A DNA stretch of 11,892 nt from Bacteroidota bacterium. GTDB lineage: Bacteria; Bacteroidota; Bacteroidia; Bacteroidales; F082. Below are positions 1 through 7,070 of the stretch, in pieces. The stretch is from assembly GCA_002686705.1 (NCBI GenBank), contig NYYH01000003.1, positions 23,945 to 35,836 of the forward strand. The letters run 5' to 3'. Position numbers and translations under genes: made by a program. The first letter of the stretch is position 1, and every line of letters starts with the position of its first letter. The notes under the pieces are model-generated. The model was not told where the DNA came from, did no database searches, and saw only the letters and a program-made list of their open reading frames with translations.

Positions 1-40
1 CTGAAAACAAAAAGCTGCAACCTATGAAGATCGCAGCTTT
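1..40 (-). terminator. Rho-independent terminator, leftward transcription
   Basis: A perfect 8-bp inverted repeat, AAAGCTGC at 11-18 and GCAGCTTT at 33-40, surrounds a 14-nt loop. Read on the minus strand, the stem is followed directly by TTGTTTTCAG, so the last arm runs into a T-rich tract, as expected for an intrinsic terminator of leftward transcripts. The plus-strand flank (AGTATAGC) has no T-run. Any transcript ending here must come from the right, that is, from the sigma factor gene or the small frame after it. The loop is longer than ideal, which limits confidence. Confidence 0.55.
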
Positions 41-63
41 AGTATAGCTTCAAAAAGGAAAAC

Positions 64-288
64 TTAATTTAACAGGATATTTGTAAATCCCAGGCTTTTT
101 GTTTTATACACTCTTAGTGCGGAAGCATAACTCACTATAATTCTGATCGTTAATTTTGACGGAGAAGTGCACACACCATCATTTAGTTTAGTTTGTGGGG
201 AATCCTGATGTTCTTGCGGAGTAAAACTTATCATAGGCAGTTTATAAATGAGACAAATAATTATAAAAGTAACGGCAAAACTTTTCAA
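64..288 (-). CDS. Possible small exported or membrane protein, 74 aa, TTG start (doubtful)
   Basis: This frame opens with TTG immediately after an in-frame TAA, so TTG is the only start that keeps the N-terminus; the first ATG would be codon 19. The translation begins M-K-S-F-A and has a hydrophobic stretch at residues 4-22 (FAVTFIIICLIYKLPMISF). A polar segment rich in Gln, Ser, Lys and Thr follows, which is the shape of a signal peptide or membrane anchor with a short tail. It lies 110 nt after the sigma factor gene on the same strand, and a terminator-like hairpin follows its stop by about 24 nt. I recognise no family. Against it: no SD-like sequence, no promoter between it and the sigma gene, and a weak hairpin with a T-run at 325-352 that could cut it off. 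It may be a chance frame. If it is not a gene, positions 41-398 hold only that hairpin. Confidence 0.3.
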   Translation of the reverse strand: MKSFAVTFIIICLIYKLPMISFTPQEHQDSPQTKLNDGVCTSPSKLTIRIIVSYASALRVYKTKSLGFTNILLN

Positions 289-324
289 TTATTATCTGAA
301 TCAACTAAAAACCTAATCTTCCCT

Positions 325-352
325 AAAAAATATGGAAATTTCTAAATTATCC
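325..352 (-). terminator. Weak terminator-like hairpin after the sigma factor gene
   Basis: GGAAATTT (334-341) can pair with AAATTATCC (344-352), with one bulged A. On the minus strand this is followed by ATA and six Ts (330-325). The site lies about 47 nt past the sigma factor stop, a sensible place for a terminator. The stem is AT-rich and the closed loop is very tight, so the inner pairs probably open. It may be partial or non-functional, and the stronger stem at 1-40 could be the real end of the transcript. Confidence 0.3.
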
Positions 353-398
353 TGGCGCTTTAGATAGTATTCAACTAACTATTCTGGCTCTATTTCAA

Positions 399-986
399 CT
401 ATGCAGTAAGTACAACCTTCTTTTCTTCAATAATCTTACGCATATTTATAATTGCGTAACGCATCCGGCCAAGAGCTGTATTAATACTAACATCAGTATG
501 TTCAGCGATATCTTTAAAACTTAAACCCGAATAACATCTTAAATACAGAACTTCTTTTTGTTCCTCAGGCAGGAAATCTAAAAGTTTGCGAACATCACTA
601 TGTATTTGGGTTTTTACCAGCTGCTCTTCAATCGAAGGATCGGTAAAGCTAATGGTATCAAAAACATCAAATTCGTTATAAGAATTTTCAACAGTAGGGA
701 CTTTTTTAGATTTCCTGAAATGGTCAATTACCAGATTATGTGCTATCCGCATCACCCACTGAATAAATTTACCCTCATCATTATAGCTACCACGCTTTAG
801 GGTATTAATAACTTTTACATATGTATCCTGAAAAATATCATCAGCCAACTGCTTATCTTTAACCAACAAAAAGATGTACGAATACAACCTGTTTTGATGG
901 CGTTCGATAAGAGTTTGAAGACTGGAGTGATTACCGTTAATGAAACTTTGTACAAGTTCCTTTTCACTTATAGCAGCTAAACCCAT
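399..986 (-). CDS. ECF-type RNA polymerase sigma factor (sigma-70 family)
   Basis: The 195-aa protein has the two-domain build of extracytoplasmic-function sigma factors. Region 2 spans about residues 24-93 and includes the core-binding and -10 recognition stretch with DDIFQDTYVKV (49-59) and WVMRIAHNLVIDHFRKSKK (77-95). An acidic linker of about 40 residues follows. Region 4 spans about 134-185, with LPEEQKEVLYLRCYSGLSF leading into the helix-turn-helix KDIAEHTDVSINTALGRMRYA (about 158-178). The protein directs core RNA polymerase to a promoter subset in the cytoplasm. The start ATG (986-984) has AGG a few bases upstream and a near-consensus promoter about 85 nt away. The gene is divergent from uvrA. 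No anti-sigma factor is recognisable next to it, so how its activity is controlled is unknown. The sigma call is firm; the regulon and stimulus cannot be read from the sequence. Confidence 0.93.
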   Translation of the reverse strand: MGLAAISEKELVQSFINGNHSSLQTLIERHQNRLYSYIFLLVKDKQLADDIFQDTYVKVINTLKRGSYNDEGKFIQWVMRIAHNLVIDHFRKSKKVPTVENSYNEFDVFDTISFTDPSIEEQLVKTQIHSDVRKLLDFLPEEQKEVLYLRCYSGLSFKDIAEHTDVSINTALGRMRYAIINMRKIIEEKKVVLTA

Positions 987-1070
987 TTTACCTATTTTAT
1001 GTTAATGATACAAAAAAATAGTAGAGTTTAATCGATAATCTTTCTCCTAGAGGTTAGTTAAACAATAATG

Positions 1071-1101
1071 CAAATATAAGCCTTATATCCAAAAAAGCAA
1101 A
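1071..1101 (-). promoter_or_regulatory. Bacteroidota-type promoter for the sigma factor gene
   Basis: On the minus strand, TTTG (1101-1098) is followed after exactly 19 nt by TATATTTG (1078-1071). This fits the Bacteroides primary-sigma consensus, TTTG at -33 and TAnnTTTG at -7. Transcription would begin near 1064 and leave a leader of roughly 75-80 nt before the sigma factor ATG. It is the best promoter match noticed in the window. Confidence 0.65.
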
Positions 1102-1109
1102 TAAAGTTC

Positions 1110-1117
1110 TAATTTTG
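1110..1117 (+). promoter_or_regulatory. Candidate -7 element for uvrA
   Basis: TAATTTTG matches TAnnTTTG and lies 35 nt before the uvrA ATG, so the leader would be about 30 nt. No TTTG or TTG is found at the expected distance upstream (about 1086-1091), so the -33 box is weak or absent. It sits 8 nt from the -33 box of the opposing sigma promoter, so the two polymerase footprints would overlap. Confidence 0.45.
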
Positions 1118-1152
1118 CACACTATTTTTACAAACATAAGTATATAATTTAA

Positions 1153-3969
1153 ATGAGTTCCGCCGGAAATACTTACATATCTATCATAAGATCAAGGGTT
1201 AACAACCTTAAAAATCTTAGCGTTTCCATTCCCAAAAAAAGATTGGTTGTAATAACGGGTTTGTCGGGTTCAGGTAAATCATCGCTTGCGTTCGATACAT
1301 TATATGCTGAGGGACAGAGACGATATGTAGAAAGTCTTAGTTCCTATGCTCGTCAGTTCCTAGGGAGAATGGACAAGCCCGAGGTTGATGCAATAAACGG
1401 GATTGCTCCAGCCATTGCAATTGAGCAAAAGGTAAAAAGTAGAAATCCAAGGTCAACTGTTGGTACTTCTACTGAGATATACGAATATATTAAGCTACTC
1501 TTTGGAAGGATAGGAAAAACATATTCCCCAGTTTCCAACAAACAAGTAAAACGGCATAAAGTATCAGATGTAACAAACTACATCATGGGATTACCTGAAA
1601 ATACTGATGTAATTATTTATGCGAAATTACATATCTCAGCTAAGAGGAAACTCAATCAACATCTACAAGTACTTATGCAACAAGGCTTTAACAGAGTACT
1701 GAAAGACGGGAAAATTAGCAGAATTGAAGATGTAATTGCAACCGTAAGTGATTCGGAAAAACCAAACAATTACTTTTTAGTCATTGATAGAGTCAGGGTT
1801 GACCATAATGACGAGGATTTCGAATCCCGTGTTGCCGATTCAACTCAAATTGCTTTTTACGAAGGTAATGGTAATTGCTCTATTTCATACAAAATAAAAG
1901 ACAAGGAAATAACACATGAATTTTCAAATAAGTTTGAGCGTGATGGAATAATCTTTGAAGAGCCATCAGTAAACATGTTTACATTTAATAATCCTTTTGG
2001 GGCTTGTAAACGTTGTGAAGGTTTTGGTAGTATTATAGGTATTGATCCTGACCTGGTGATACCGAATCCACGGTTGTCTGTTTTTGATGAAGCAATCGCC
2101 TGTTGGAAAGGTGAAAAAATGAGCGAATGGAAGAACCAACTAATCAAAAGTGCTCTAAAGTTTAACTTCCCTATACATAGACCCTATTATCAACTAACTG
2201 AAGATCAAAAAGAACTGTTGTGGACAGGTAATGAATATTTCGATGGGATTAACGCATTCTTCAACTCGGTTGAAGAACAAACATATAAAATTCAATATCG
2301 TGTTATGCTTGCTCGGTATAGAGGCAAAACAAAATGTCCGGAATGCAAGGGTACAAGATTAAGAAAAGACACTAACTATGTTAAAATAGGAGGCCTTAGT
2401 ATAAATGATATTGTTCAACTGCAGCTGGATGAAGCATATAATTTTTTCTACAACTTGAAATTAGACCAATACGATAATAGTATAGCTGGACGAATACTTT
2501 TTGAAATCACAAACCGTTTAAAATTTTTAATTGATGTTGGCCTTTTTTACTTGACAATGAACAGACTATCATCATCATTATCTGGTGGAGAGTCGCAACG
2601 GATTAATCTTGCAACTTCACTTGGGAGCAGTTTAGTTGGTTCCATGTATATTCTTGATGAGCCAAGTATCGGTTTGCATCCTCGTGATACTGAACGTCTT
2701 GTGGATGTATTATATCGATTACGAGATTTAGGTAATTCAGTAATTGTTGTTGAACATGACGAGGAAATTATTAAAGCCTCAGATCAAATAATTGATATTG
2801 GGCCAGATGCGGGAGAACATGGTGGCAAACTGGTATTTCAGGGTGAATTTGATGATTTGGCGAAAAATAACGAAAGTTATACTGCTCTTTATTTAACAAA
2901 TAGAAAGAAAATTGAATTACCACGCCGAAGAAGAAAGTGGAAAAATTATGTTGAAATTGTTGGGGCTACACAACATAACCTGAAAAATATTTCTGTTAAA
3001 TTGCCTCTCAATGTTTTGTTAGTTATTACTGGAGTAAGTGGTTCAGGTAAATCCACTCTTGTTAAAGATATTCTTTATCCCGCTATAAAAAAACAACTAG
3101 ATGGATACAGTGGAAAAGCAGGACGCTTTGGCTATCTTTCTGGTGAATTGAAAAACATTTCAGCTATTGAGTATGTAGATCAAAATCCGATTGGTCGATC
3201 TTCACGTTCAAATCCGGTAACATATTTAAAAGCATTCGATGATATAAGAACTTTGTTCGCATCTCAAAAACTGGCAAAACTTCGTGGTTATAAACCAGGT
3301 TATTTTTCGTTTAATGTACCTGGAGGAAGGTGTGACGAATGCGAAGGAGAAGGTGTAATTAAGGTAGAGATGCAATTCATGGCCGACATTTATCTTAAAT
3401 GTGATTCATGTAATGGCCATAGGTATAAAGATGAAGTTCTTGAAATAACATATAAAGGCAAGAACATTTCCGATATCCTGAATATGACTGTTGAACAGGC
3501 TTTAGATTTTTTCGAGAAATCAAAAGAACTGGGGAATACAGGAATGAAGATAATTAATAAGATAGTACCTCTTAGCGATGTTGGGTTAGGCTATCTTCAT
3601 CTGGGCCAACCATCAAACACTCTCAGCGGTGGAGAGGCACAACGGGTTAAACTTGCATATTTTCTATCCAAGGGCAACATAGATTCCCCTACCCTTTTTG
3701 TTTTTGATGAGCCCACTACCGGATTACATGTGCACGATATTAGTAAGTTATTGGTTTCGTTGAATTCACTTATAGAGATTGGACATTCGATCATTGTAAT
3801 CGAACATAACTCTGAAATTATAAAGTCTGCAGACTGGATAATCGACCTCGGTCCTGATGGAGGTGAAAACGGTGGTAAATTAATATTTGAGGGAACACCC
3901 GACGATATAATTAATTGCAGCAAGTCGTATACCGGTAAATATTTGAGAGATAAAATCTTAAGGAAATAA
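1153..3969 (+). CDS. uvrA: UvrABC excinuclease subunit A
   Basis: This 938-aa ATPase is the damage-recognition subunit of bacterial nucleotide excision repair. It dimerises, scans DNA, loads UvrB at lesions and leaves. Both ABC modules are complete. The first has Walker A GLSGSGKS (36-43), signature LSGGESQR (476-483) and Walker B ILDEP (D502, E503). The second has Walker A GVSGSGKS (627-634), signature LSGGEAQR (824-831) and Walker B VFDEP (D852, E853). The C-terminal zinc finger is intact (C727, C730, C750, C753), and C395/C398 form the usual CPECKGTRL motif. In the first zinc finger, only the second CxxC pair is present (C285, C288); the expected first pair is missing. The length is typical for the family. 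EGQRRYVESLSSYARQFLG resembles, from memory, one of the UvrA groups common in Bacteroidota. The ATG start begins just before the conserved first beta-strand. It is probably transcribed from its own promoter, divergent from the sigma gene. Confidence 0.97.
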   Translation: MSSAGNTYISIIRSRVNNLKNLSVSIPKKRLVVITGLSGSGKSSLAFDTLYAEGQRRYVESLSSYARQFLGRMDKPEVDAINGIAPAIAIEQKVKSRNPRSTVGTSTEIYEYIKLLFGRIGKTYSPVSNKQVKRHKVSDVTNYIMGLPENTDVIIYAKLHISAKRKLNQHLQVLMQQGFNRVLKDGKISRIEDVIATVSDSEKPNNYFLVIDRVRVDHNDEDFESRVADSTQIAFYEGNGNCSISYKIKDKEITHEFSNKFERDGIIFEEPSVNMFTFNNPFGACKRCEGFGSIIGIDPDLVIPNPRLSVFDEAIACWKGEKMSEWKNQLIKSALKFNFPIHRPYYQLTEDQKELLWTGNEYFDGINAFFNSVEEQTYKIQYRVMLARYRGKTKCPECKGTRLRKDTNYVKIGGLSINDIVQLQLDEAYNFFYNLKLDQYDNSIAGRILFEITNRLKFLIDVGLFYLTMNRLSSSLSGGESQRINLATSLGSSLVGSMYILDEPSIGLHPRDTERLVDVLYRLRDLGNSVIVVEHDEEIIKASDQIIDIGPDAGEHGGKLVFQGEFDDLAKNNESYTALYLTNRKKIELPRRRRKWKNYVEIVGATQHNLKNISVKLPLNVLLVITGVSGSGKSTLVKDILYPAIKKQLDGYSGKAGRFGYLSGELKNISAIEYVDQNPIGRSSRSNPVTYLKAFDDIRTLFASQKLAKLRGYKPGYFSFNVPGGRCDECEGEGVIKVEMQFMADIYLKCDSCNGHRYKDEVLEITYKGKNISDILNMTVEQALDFFEKSKELGNTGMKIINKIVPLSDVGLGYLHLGQPSNTLSGGEAQRVKLAYFLSKGNIDSPTLFVFDEPTTGLHVHDISKLLVSLNSLIEIGHSIIVIEHNSEIIKSADWIIDLGPDGGENGGKLIFEGTPDDIINCSKSYTGKYLRDKILRK

Positions 3970-4053
3970 TTAAAAGATTCTGGGGAATTCTTTAGCGTTG
4001 TACTTCATCACATTCCGTTGAATTTATCGTAGTTACTTTGTTAATTAAATTAA

Positions 4054-4061
4054 TATTTTTG
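4054..4061 (+). promoter_or_regulatory. Candidate -7 element for the PD40 lipoprotein gene and downstream operon
   Basis: TATTTTTG matches TAnnTTTG and ends 27 nt before the ATG at 4089. The nearest TTTG (4037-4040) is only 13 nt upstream, shorter than the usual 19-21, so the -33 box is poor. The element continues as TTTTTGCACA, nearly identical to ATTTTGCACA in the uvrA element. The 119-nt gap after uvrA is the longest among the plus-strand genes and fits a new transcription unit. Confidence 0.4.
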
Positions 4062-4088
4062 CACATTTATTAATGTAAATTATTCCAA

Positions 4089-5216
4089 ATGAAATATTTA
4101 TTCTTAACTCCTACTTTATTTGTCCTTGTTATCTTTTCCTCATGTGTAAACGCTGATCATTCTCATTCACATGATGCTGATTCACATAATAAGGACTCTA
4201 ATAATATTCCAGATACAACTACTCATTATCCACAGGAAAAACACTTGGCAAACGTAAAACAATTAACCAATGGCGGAGATAATGCCGAAGCATATTTTAG
4301 TTTCGATAATTCGATGATTGTATTTCAGGCAAAGGTACCTGAATGGGGCAGCGCATGCGATCAAATTTATTATTTCCCTTTTAGCGATATCAACATGAAA
4401 AATAGCATGCCTCAAATACTTAGCAACAGTCTAGGCAGGTCAACTTGTTCTTTCTTTATGCCGGGTGATACAACAATACTGTATGGATCTACACGTTCAG
4501 GAAGTGATGATTGCCCACCAGAACCCGAACGACGCGAAGATGGTAAGTATGTTTGGCCTATTTATCCTGATTTTGACATTTACATTGCTGATTTGCAAGG
4601 CAACTTAATTGACACGTTGGTTGCTGGCCCAGGCTATGATGCCGAAGCAACTGTATCACCTAATGGTGATAAAATAGTCTTTACATCTGACCGCTCTGGC
4701 GATCTAGAACTTTATACTTGCGACATCGATGGAAGTAATGTAATACAAATAACAAATGAATTAGGCTATGATGGTGGGGCGTTCTTCTCACCTGATGGGA
4801 GCAAACTTATTTTTAGATCATCGCGCCCCAGCACTGATGAAGAAATAAAAGAATACAAAGAACTTCTTACAGAAGGGTTGGTAAAACCAACTAATATGGA
4901 ACTTTATGTCTGCAACATCGATGGCAGTGATCTCACACAAATTACACATCTTGGGAAAGCAAACTGGGCTCCATTTTTTCATCCTTCCGGAGAAAAAGTA
5001 ATATTTAGTTCAAACCACGCCAGCAAAAGAGGATATGAATTTAATCTTTACATGATAAACCTTGATGGATCAGGATTAGAAAGAATTACTTATGACGGAA
5101 TATTTGATGCTTTTCCGATGTTCTCCTATGATGGTAAAAAGTTAATCTTCTCTTCTAACAGAAATAATGGTGGCACTAGAAATACAAATTTGTTTATTGC
5201 TGACTGGGTTGATTAA
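4089..5216 (+). CDS. TolB-like PD40 beta-propeller lipoprotein
   Basis: This 375-aa secreted protein is predicted to be lipid-anchored. A hydrophobic signal (residues 3-18) ends in FSSC with C19 as the lipidation site; Bacteroidota tolerate relaxed lipoboxes. A low-complexity His/Asp/Ser segment follows, with His at 24, 26, 28 and 33. From about residue 56 there are six propeller-like repeats of the PD40/WD40-like kind, roughly at 56-100, 116-178, 183-222, 227-286, 291-334 and 339-373. Typical blade cores are ATVSPNGDKIVFTSDRSGDLELY, split by FFSPDGSKLIFRSSRP, FFHPSGEKVIFSSNH and MFSYDGKKLIFSSNRNNGG. In TolB such propellers bind partner proteins; no partner or enzyme active site is visible here. 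Two internal cysteine pairs could form disulfides in an oxidising compartment. The family seems widespread in Bacteroidota and is often annotated as biopolymer transporter Tol, but the exact role is unknown. It heads the downstream gene run. Confidence 0.85.
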   Translation: MKYLFLTPTLFVLVIFSSCVNADHSHSHDADSHNKDSNNIPDTTTHYPQEKHLANVKQLTNGGDNAEAYFSFDNSMIVFQAKVPEWGSACDQIYYFPFSDINMKNSMPQILSNSLGRSTCSFFMPGDTTILYGSTRSGSDDCPPEPERREDGKYVWPIYPDFDIYIADLQGNLIDTLVAGPGYDAEATVSPNGDKIVFTSDRSGDLELYTCDIDGSNVIQITNELGYDGGAFFSPDGSKLIFRSSRPSTDEEIKEYKELLTEGLVKPTNMELYVCNIDGSDLTQITHLGKANWAPFFHPSGEKVIFSSNHASKRGYEFNLYMINLDGSGLERITYDGIFDAFPMFSYDGKKLIFSSNRNNGGTRNTNLFIADWVD

Positions 5217-5227
5217 ATTTATGAGAA

Positions 5228-5235
5228 TAATTTTG
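5228..5235 (+). promoter_or_regulatory. Possible internal -7 element before the deacylase gene
   Basis: TAATTTTG matches TAnnTTTG. A TTG (5209-5211) lies 16 nt upstream, somewhat short of the usual spacing. If active, transcription would begin only about 5 nt before the TTG start at 5247, favouring either a nearly leaderless message or the in-frame ATG at 5286. AT-rich sequence produces such octamers by chance, so this is a weak call. Confidence 0.2.
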
Positions 5236-5246
5236 ATTCTATTTAA

Positions 5247-5795
5247 TTGAAGGAATATATCTACCACAGCAAACTACCTGAACAAATGTTAATAGAAAAC
5301 CGCAATAAAGTTTTTAATGTCCTTAAGGAATTAGAGATAGGCTTTGAAGTATTTGAGCATCCAGCCTTAGATACAATTGATATTGCTCTTAAATACTGGA
5401 AGGATATCGACGCCGTTCACTGTAAGAATCTATTTTTTCGCAACCATAAAGGTAATAAGCATTACCTTGTTATCATTAAAGACACAACACCTTTTAGTAT
5501 ACATAGTCTTGAAAAAAAGTTGAAACAAGGTAAGCTTACTTTTGGCTCTGAAAAACGTCTTAAGAAATACCTTGGTTTGTTACCTGGCTCAGTTTCTCCA
5601 TTTGGTCTCATTAATGATACTGACAAGCATGTTCATCTTTTTCTGGATGAGCAACTGCAAAATGCTGCAAAGATATCTTTCCATCCAAATGATAATACTG
5701 CAAGTTTAGTTGTCCGGTATACTGACTTTATCAAATATCTGAAAACAATGGGAAATAGTTATGAATTTATTGACCCATCACCTAAAAACAACTAG
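5247..5795 (+). CDS. YbaK/ProX-family tRNA deacylase (ProXp-ala-like)
   Basis: This is a 182-aa cytosolic protein of the prolyl-tRNA editing superfamily. Members hydrolyse wrongly charged tRNAs in trans; the ProXp-ala branch removes alanine from tRNA(Pro) and so protects proline codons. Support comes from EHPAL (37-41), the lysine motif HCKNLFFRN (58-66) with K60 as the conserved catalytic-site lysine, the strand KHYLVIIKD (71-79), the family loop GLLPGSVSPFGL (110-121) and the terminal FHPNDNTASLVV (145-156). HCKNLFFRN with a following HYLVI is closer to ProXp-ala than to the Cys-tRNA(Pro) editor YbaK as I remember them, but the substrate is inferred. The frame opens with TTG right after an in-frame TAA. 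The alternative ATG at 5286 (residue 14) would give 169 aa and keep every motif, so the start is uncertain. It ends 9 nt before arcA, implying coupled expression. Confidence 0.85.
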   Translation: MKEYIYHSKLPEQMLIENRNKVFNVLKELEIGFEVFEHPALDTIDIALKYWKDIDAVHCKNLFFRNHKGNKHYLVIIKDTTPFSIHSLEKKLKQGKLTFGSEKRLKKYLGLLPGSVSPFGLINDTDKHVHLFLDEQLQNAAKISFHPNDNTASLVVRYTDFIKYLKTMGNSYEFIDPSPKNN

Positions 5796-5804
5796 CTTTG
5801 TAAT

Positions 5805-7070
5805 ATGGAATCTGGTAACATTAATATAAATTCGGAAATCGGAAAACTTGAGGGTGTTATTGTACACTTACCAGGTCCTGAAGTAGAGAATATGACCCCT
5901 GAAAATGCTGAAAGAGCACTTTATAGCGACATTTTAAACCTGTCAATTGCATTACCCGAGTACAATAATTTTATCGGGGTTCTTAAGAAATTTACAAGCG
6001 TTTTTGAAGTCAGTGACTTATTACAGGATATTATTAATGATACCAAAATAAAGAAAAAGCTATTAAAACAAATTTGCAGACATGAGCATGATGAGGAAGA
6101 AGATGTTTGTAATTTTATTGAAAAGATTAGTAATGAAGAACTTGCCACTCAGCTAATCCAAGGCATTGAGATGCATAAAAATAATTTAACCAGGTTTCTT
6201 GATAATGAGAAATATTGTCTCCATCCTCTTCCTAATTTTTTCTTTACACGCGATGCCAGTTTTTCTGTTGGAAATGAAGTAATTATTAGCAAGATGGCTA
6301 GAAATGTTCGCGATCGGGAAACACTAATTATGGAAGCAATCTTTGAACATCATCCACTTTTTAATGTTAATACTGTTAATCCAGTTCAGAAATTTGATAA
6401 AACTGGCAAAGGCACTATTGAAGGTGGAGATGTAATCGTAGCTCGCAATGATATATTACTAATAGGAACCGGCGAGAGGACAAGTACACAAGGAATTGAC
6501 TCTGTTATTGAACATATGAAAACTAAATCAGGTACTCACCATATAATTGTTCAGGAGTTGCCATACAAACCAGAATCGTTTATTCATCTTGATATGGTCT
6601 TCACGATTCTTGATAAATATAGTTGTATGATCTTTGAGCCATTAATAATTCATGCAACAAAATACATTACTATTCATATAAAAATTGAAAATCACACTGT
6701 TACTAATATTAAAGAAGAAAAGAATATTCTAGTAGCATTACGGTCACTGGGGATGGAATTAGAACCAATTTTTTGCGGTGGCAATAATGATTCAACAATA
6801 ATGGAGAGAGAACAGTGGCAAAGTGGAGCAAATTTCTTCGCATTGGAACCAGGAAAAGTAATTGGCTATGGCAGGAATACCAATACTATTGAAGCACTCA
6901 ACAAGCATGGTTATGATATTGCTAATGCACGTGATATTGTAACAGGGAAATCAGAAATTGAAGACTACGATAAGTTGGTAATAACTATTGAAGGTAATGA
7001 ATTATCAAGAGGGGGCGGTGGTGCTAGGTGTATGACCATGCCTGTTGCAAGACAAGCAGTCGTTTGGTAG
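5805..7070 (+). CDS. arcA: Arginine deiminase
   Basis: This 421-aa cytosolic guanidino-group hydrolase converts L-arginine to L-citrulline and ammonia. The catalytic set of the family is complete: FFTRDAS with D150, EGGDV with E206, HLD with H261 and D263, and the nucleophilic cysteine C409 in GGGGARCMTMPV near the C-terminus. These correspond in order and spacing to D166, E224, H278, D280 and C406 of the Pseudomonas enzyme. The N-terminal EIGKLEGVIVHLPGPEVENM, split at about residues 11-30, and the helical insert (about 70-135) are typical of full-length ADI rather than agmatine or peptidyl-arginine deiminases. Ornithine carbamoyltransferase (arcB), carbamate kinase (arcC) and an arginine/ornithine antiporter are absent from the window, so energy yield through the classic ADI route is not shown here. 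Acid resistance by ammonia release, or arginine catabolism with arcB and arcC elsewhere, are alternatives. It follows the deacylase gene by 9 nt. Confidence 0.95.
   Translation: MESGNININSEIGKLEGVIVHLPGPEVENMTPENAERALYSDILNLSIALPEYNNFIGVLKKFTSVFEVSDLLQDIINDTKIKKKLLKQICRHEHDEEEDVCNFIEKISNEELATQLIQGIEMHKNNLTRFLDNEKYCLHPLPNFFFTRDASFSVGNEVIISKMARNVRDRETLIMEAIFEHHPLFNVNTVNPVQKFDKTGKGTIEGGDVIVARNDILLIGTGERTSTQGIDSVIEHMKTKSGTHHIIVQELPYKPESFIHLDMVFTILDKYSCMIFEPLIIHATKYITIHIKIENHTVTNIKEEKNILVALRSLGMELEPIFCGGNNDSTIMEREQWQSGANFFALEPGKVIGYGRNTNTIEALNKHGYDIANARDIVTGKSEIEDYDKLVITIEGNELSRGGGGARCMTMPVARQAVVW

Noticed and set aside
600..800. 66-codon plus-strand frame opposite the sigma factor gene
   Set aside because: It lies wholly antisense to a well-supported sigma factor and has no recognisable domain or promoter.
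1857..2147. Minus-strand frame of 96 codons inside uvrA
   Set aside because: It is antisense to conserved UvrA sequence; the same holds for the frames at 1353-1541 and 3597-3923.
3973..3993. Stem AAAGATTC / GAATTCTTT after uvrA
   Set aside because: Eight pairs with a bulge and a TGGG loop form just after the stop, but no T-run follows (AGCGTTG), so a terminator call is not supported.
5221..5250. Nine-codon ATG frame before the deacylase gene
   Set aside because: It is too short and unremarkable to call a leader peptide; no regulatory stem or codon bias accompanies it.
5921..6148. Minus-strand frame of 75 codons inside arcA
   Set aside because: It is a shadow of arcA; the Ser/Cys-rich translation comes from acidic codons read in reverse.
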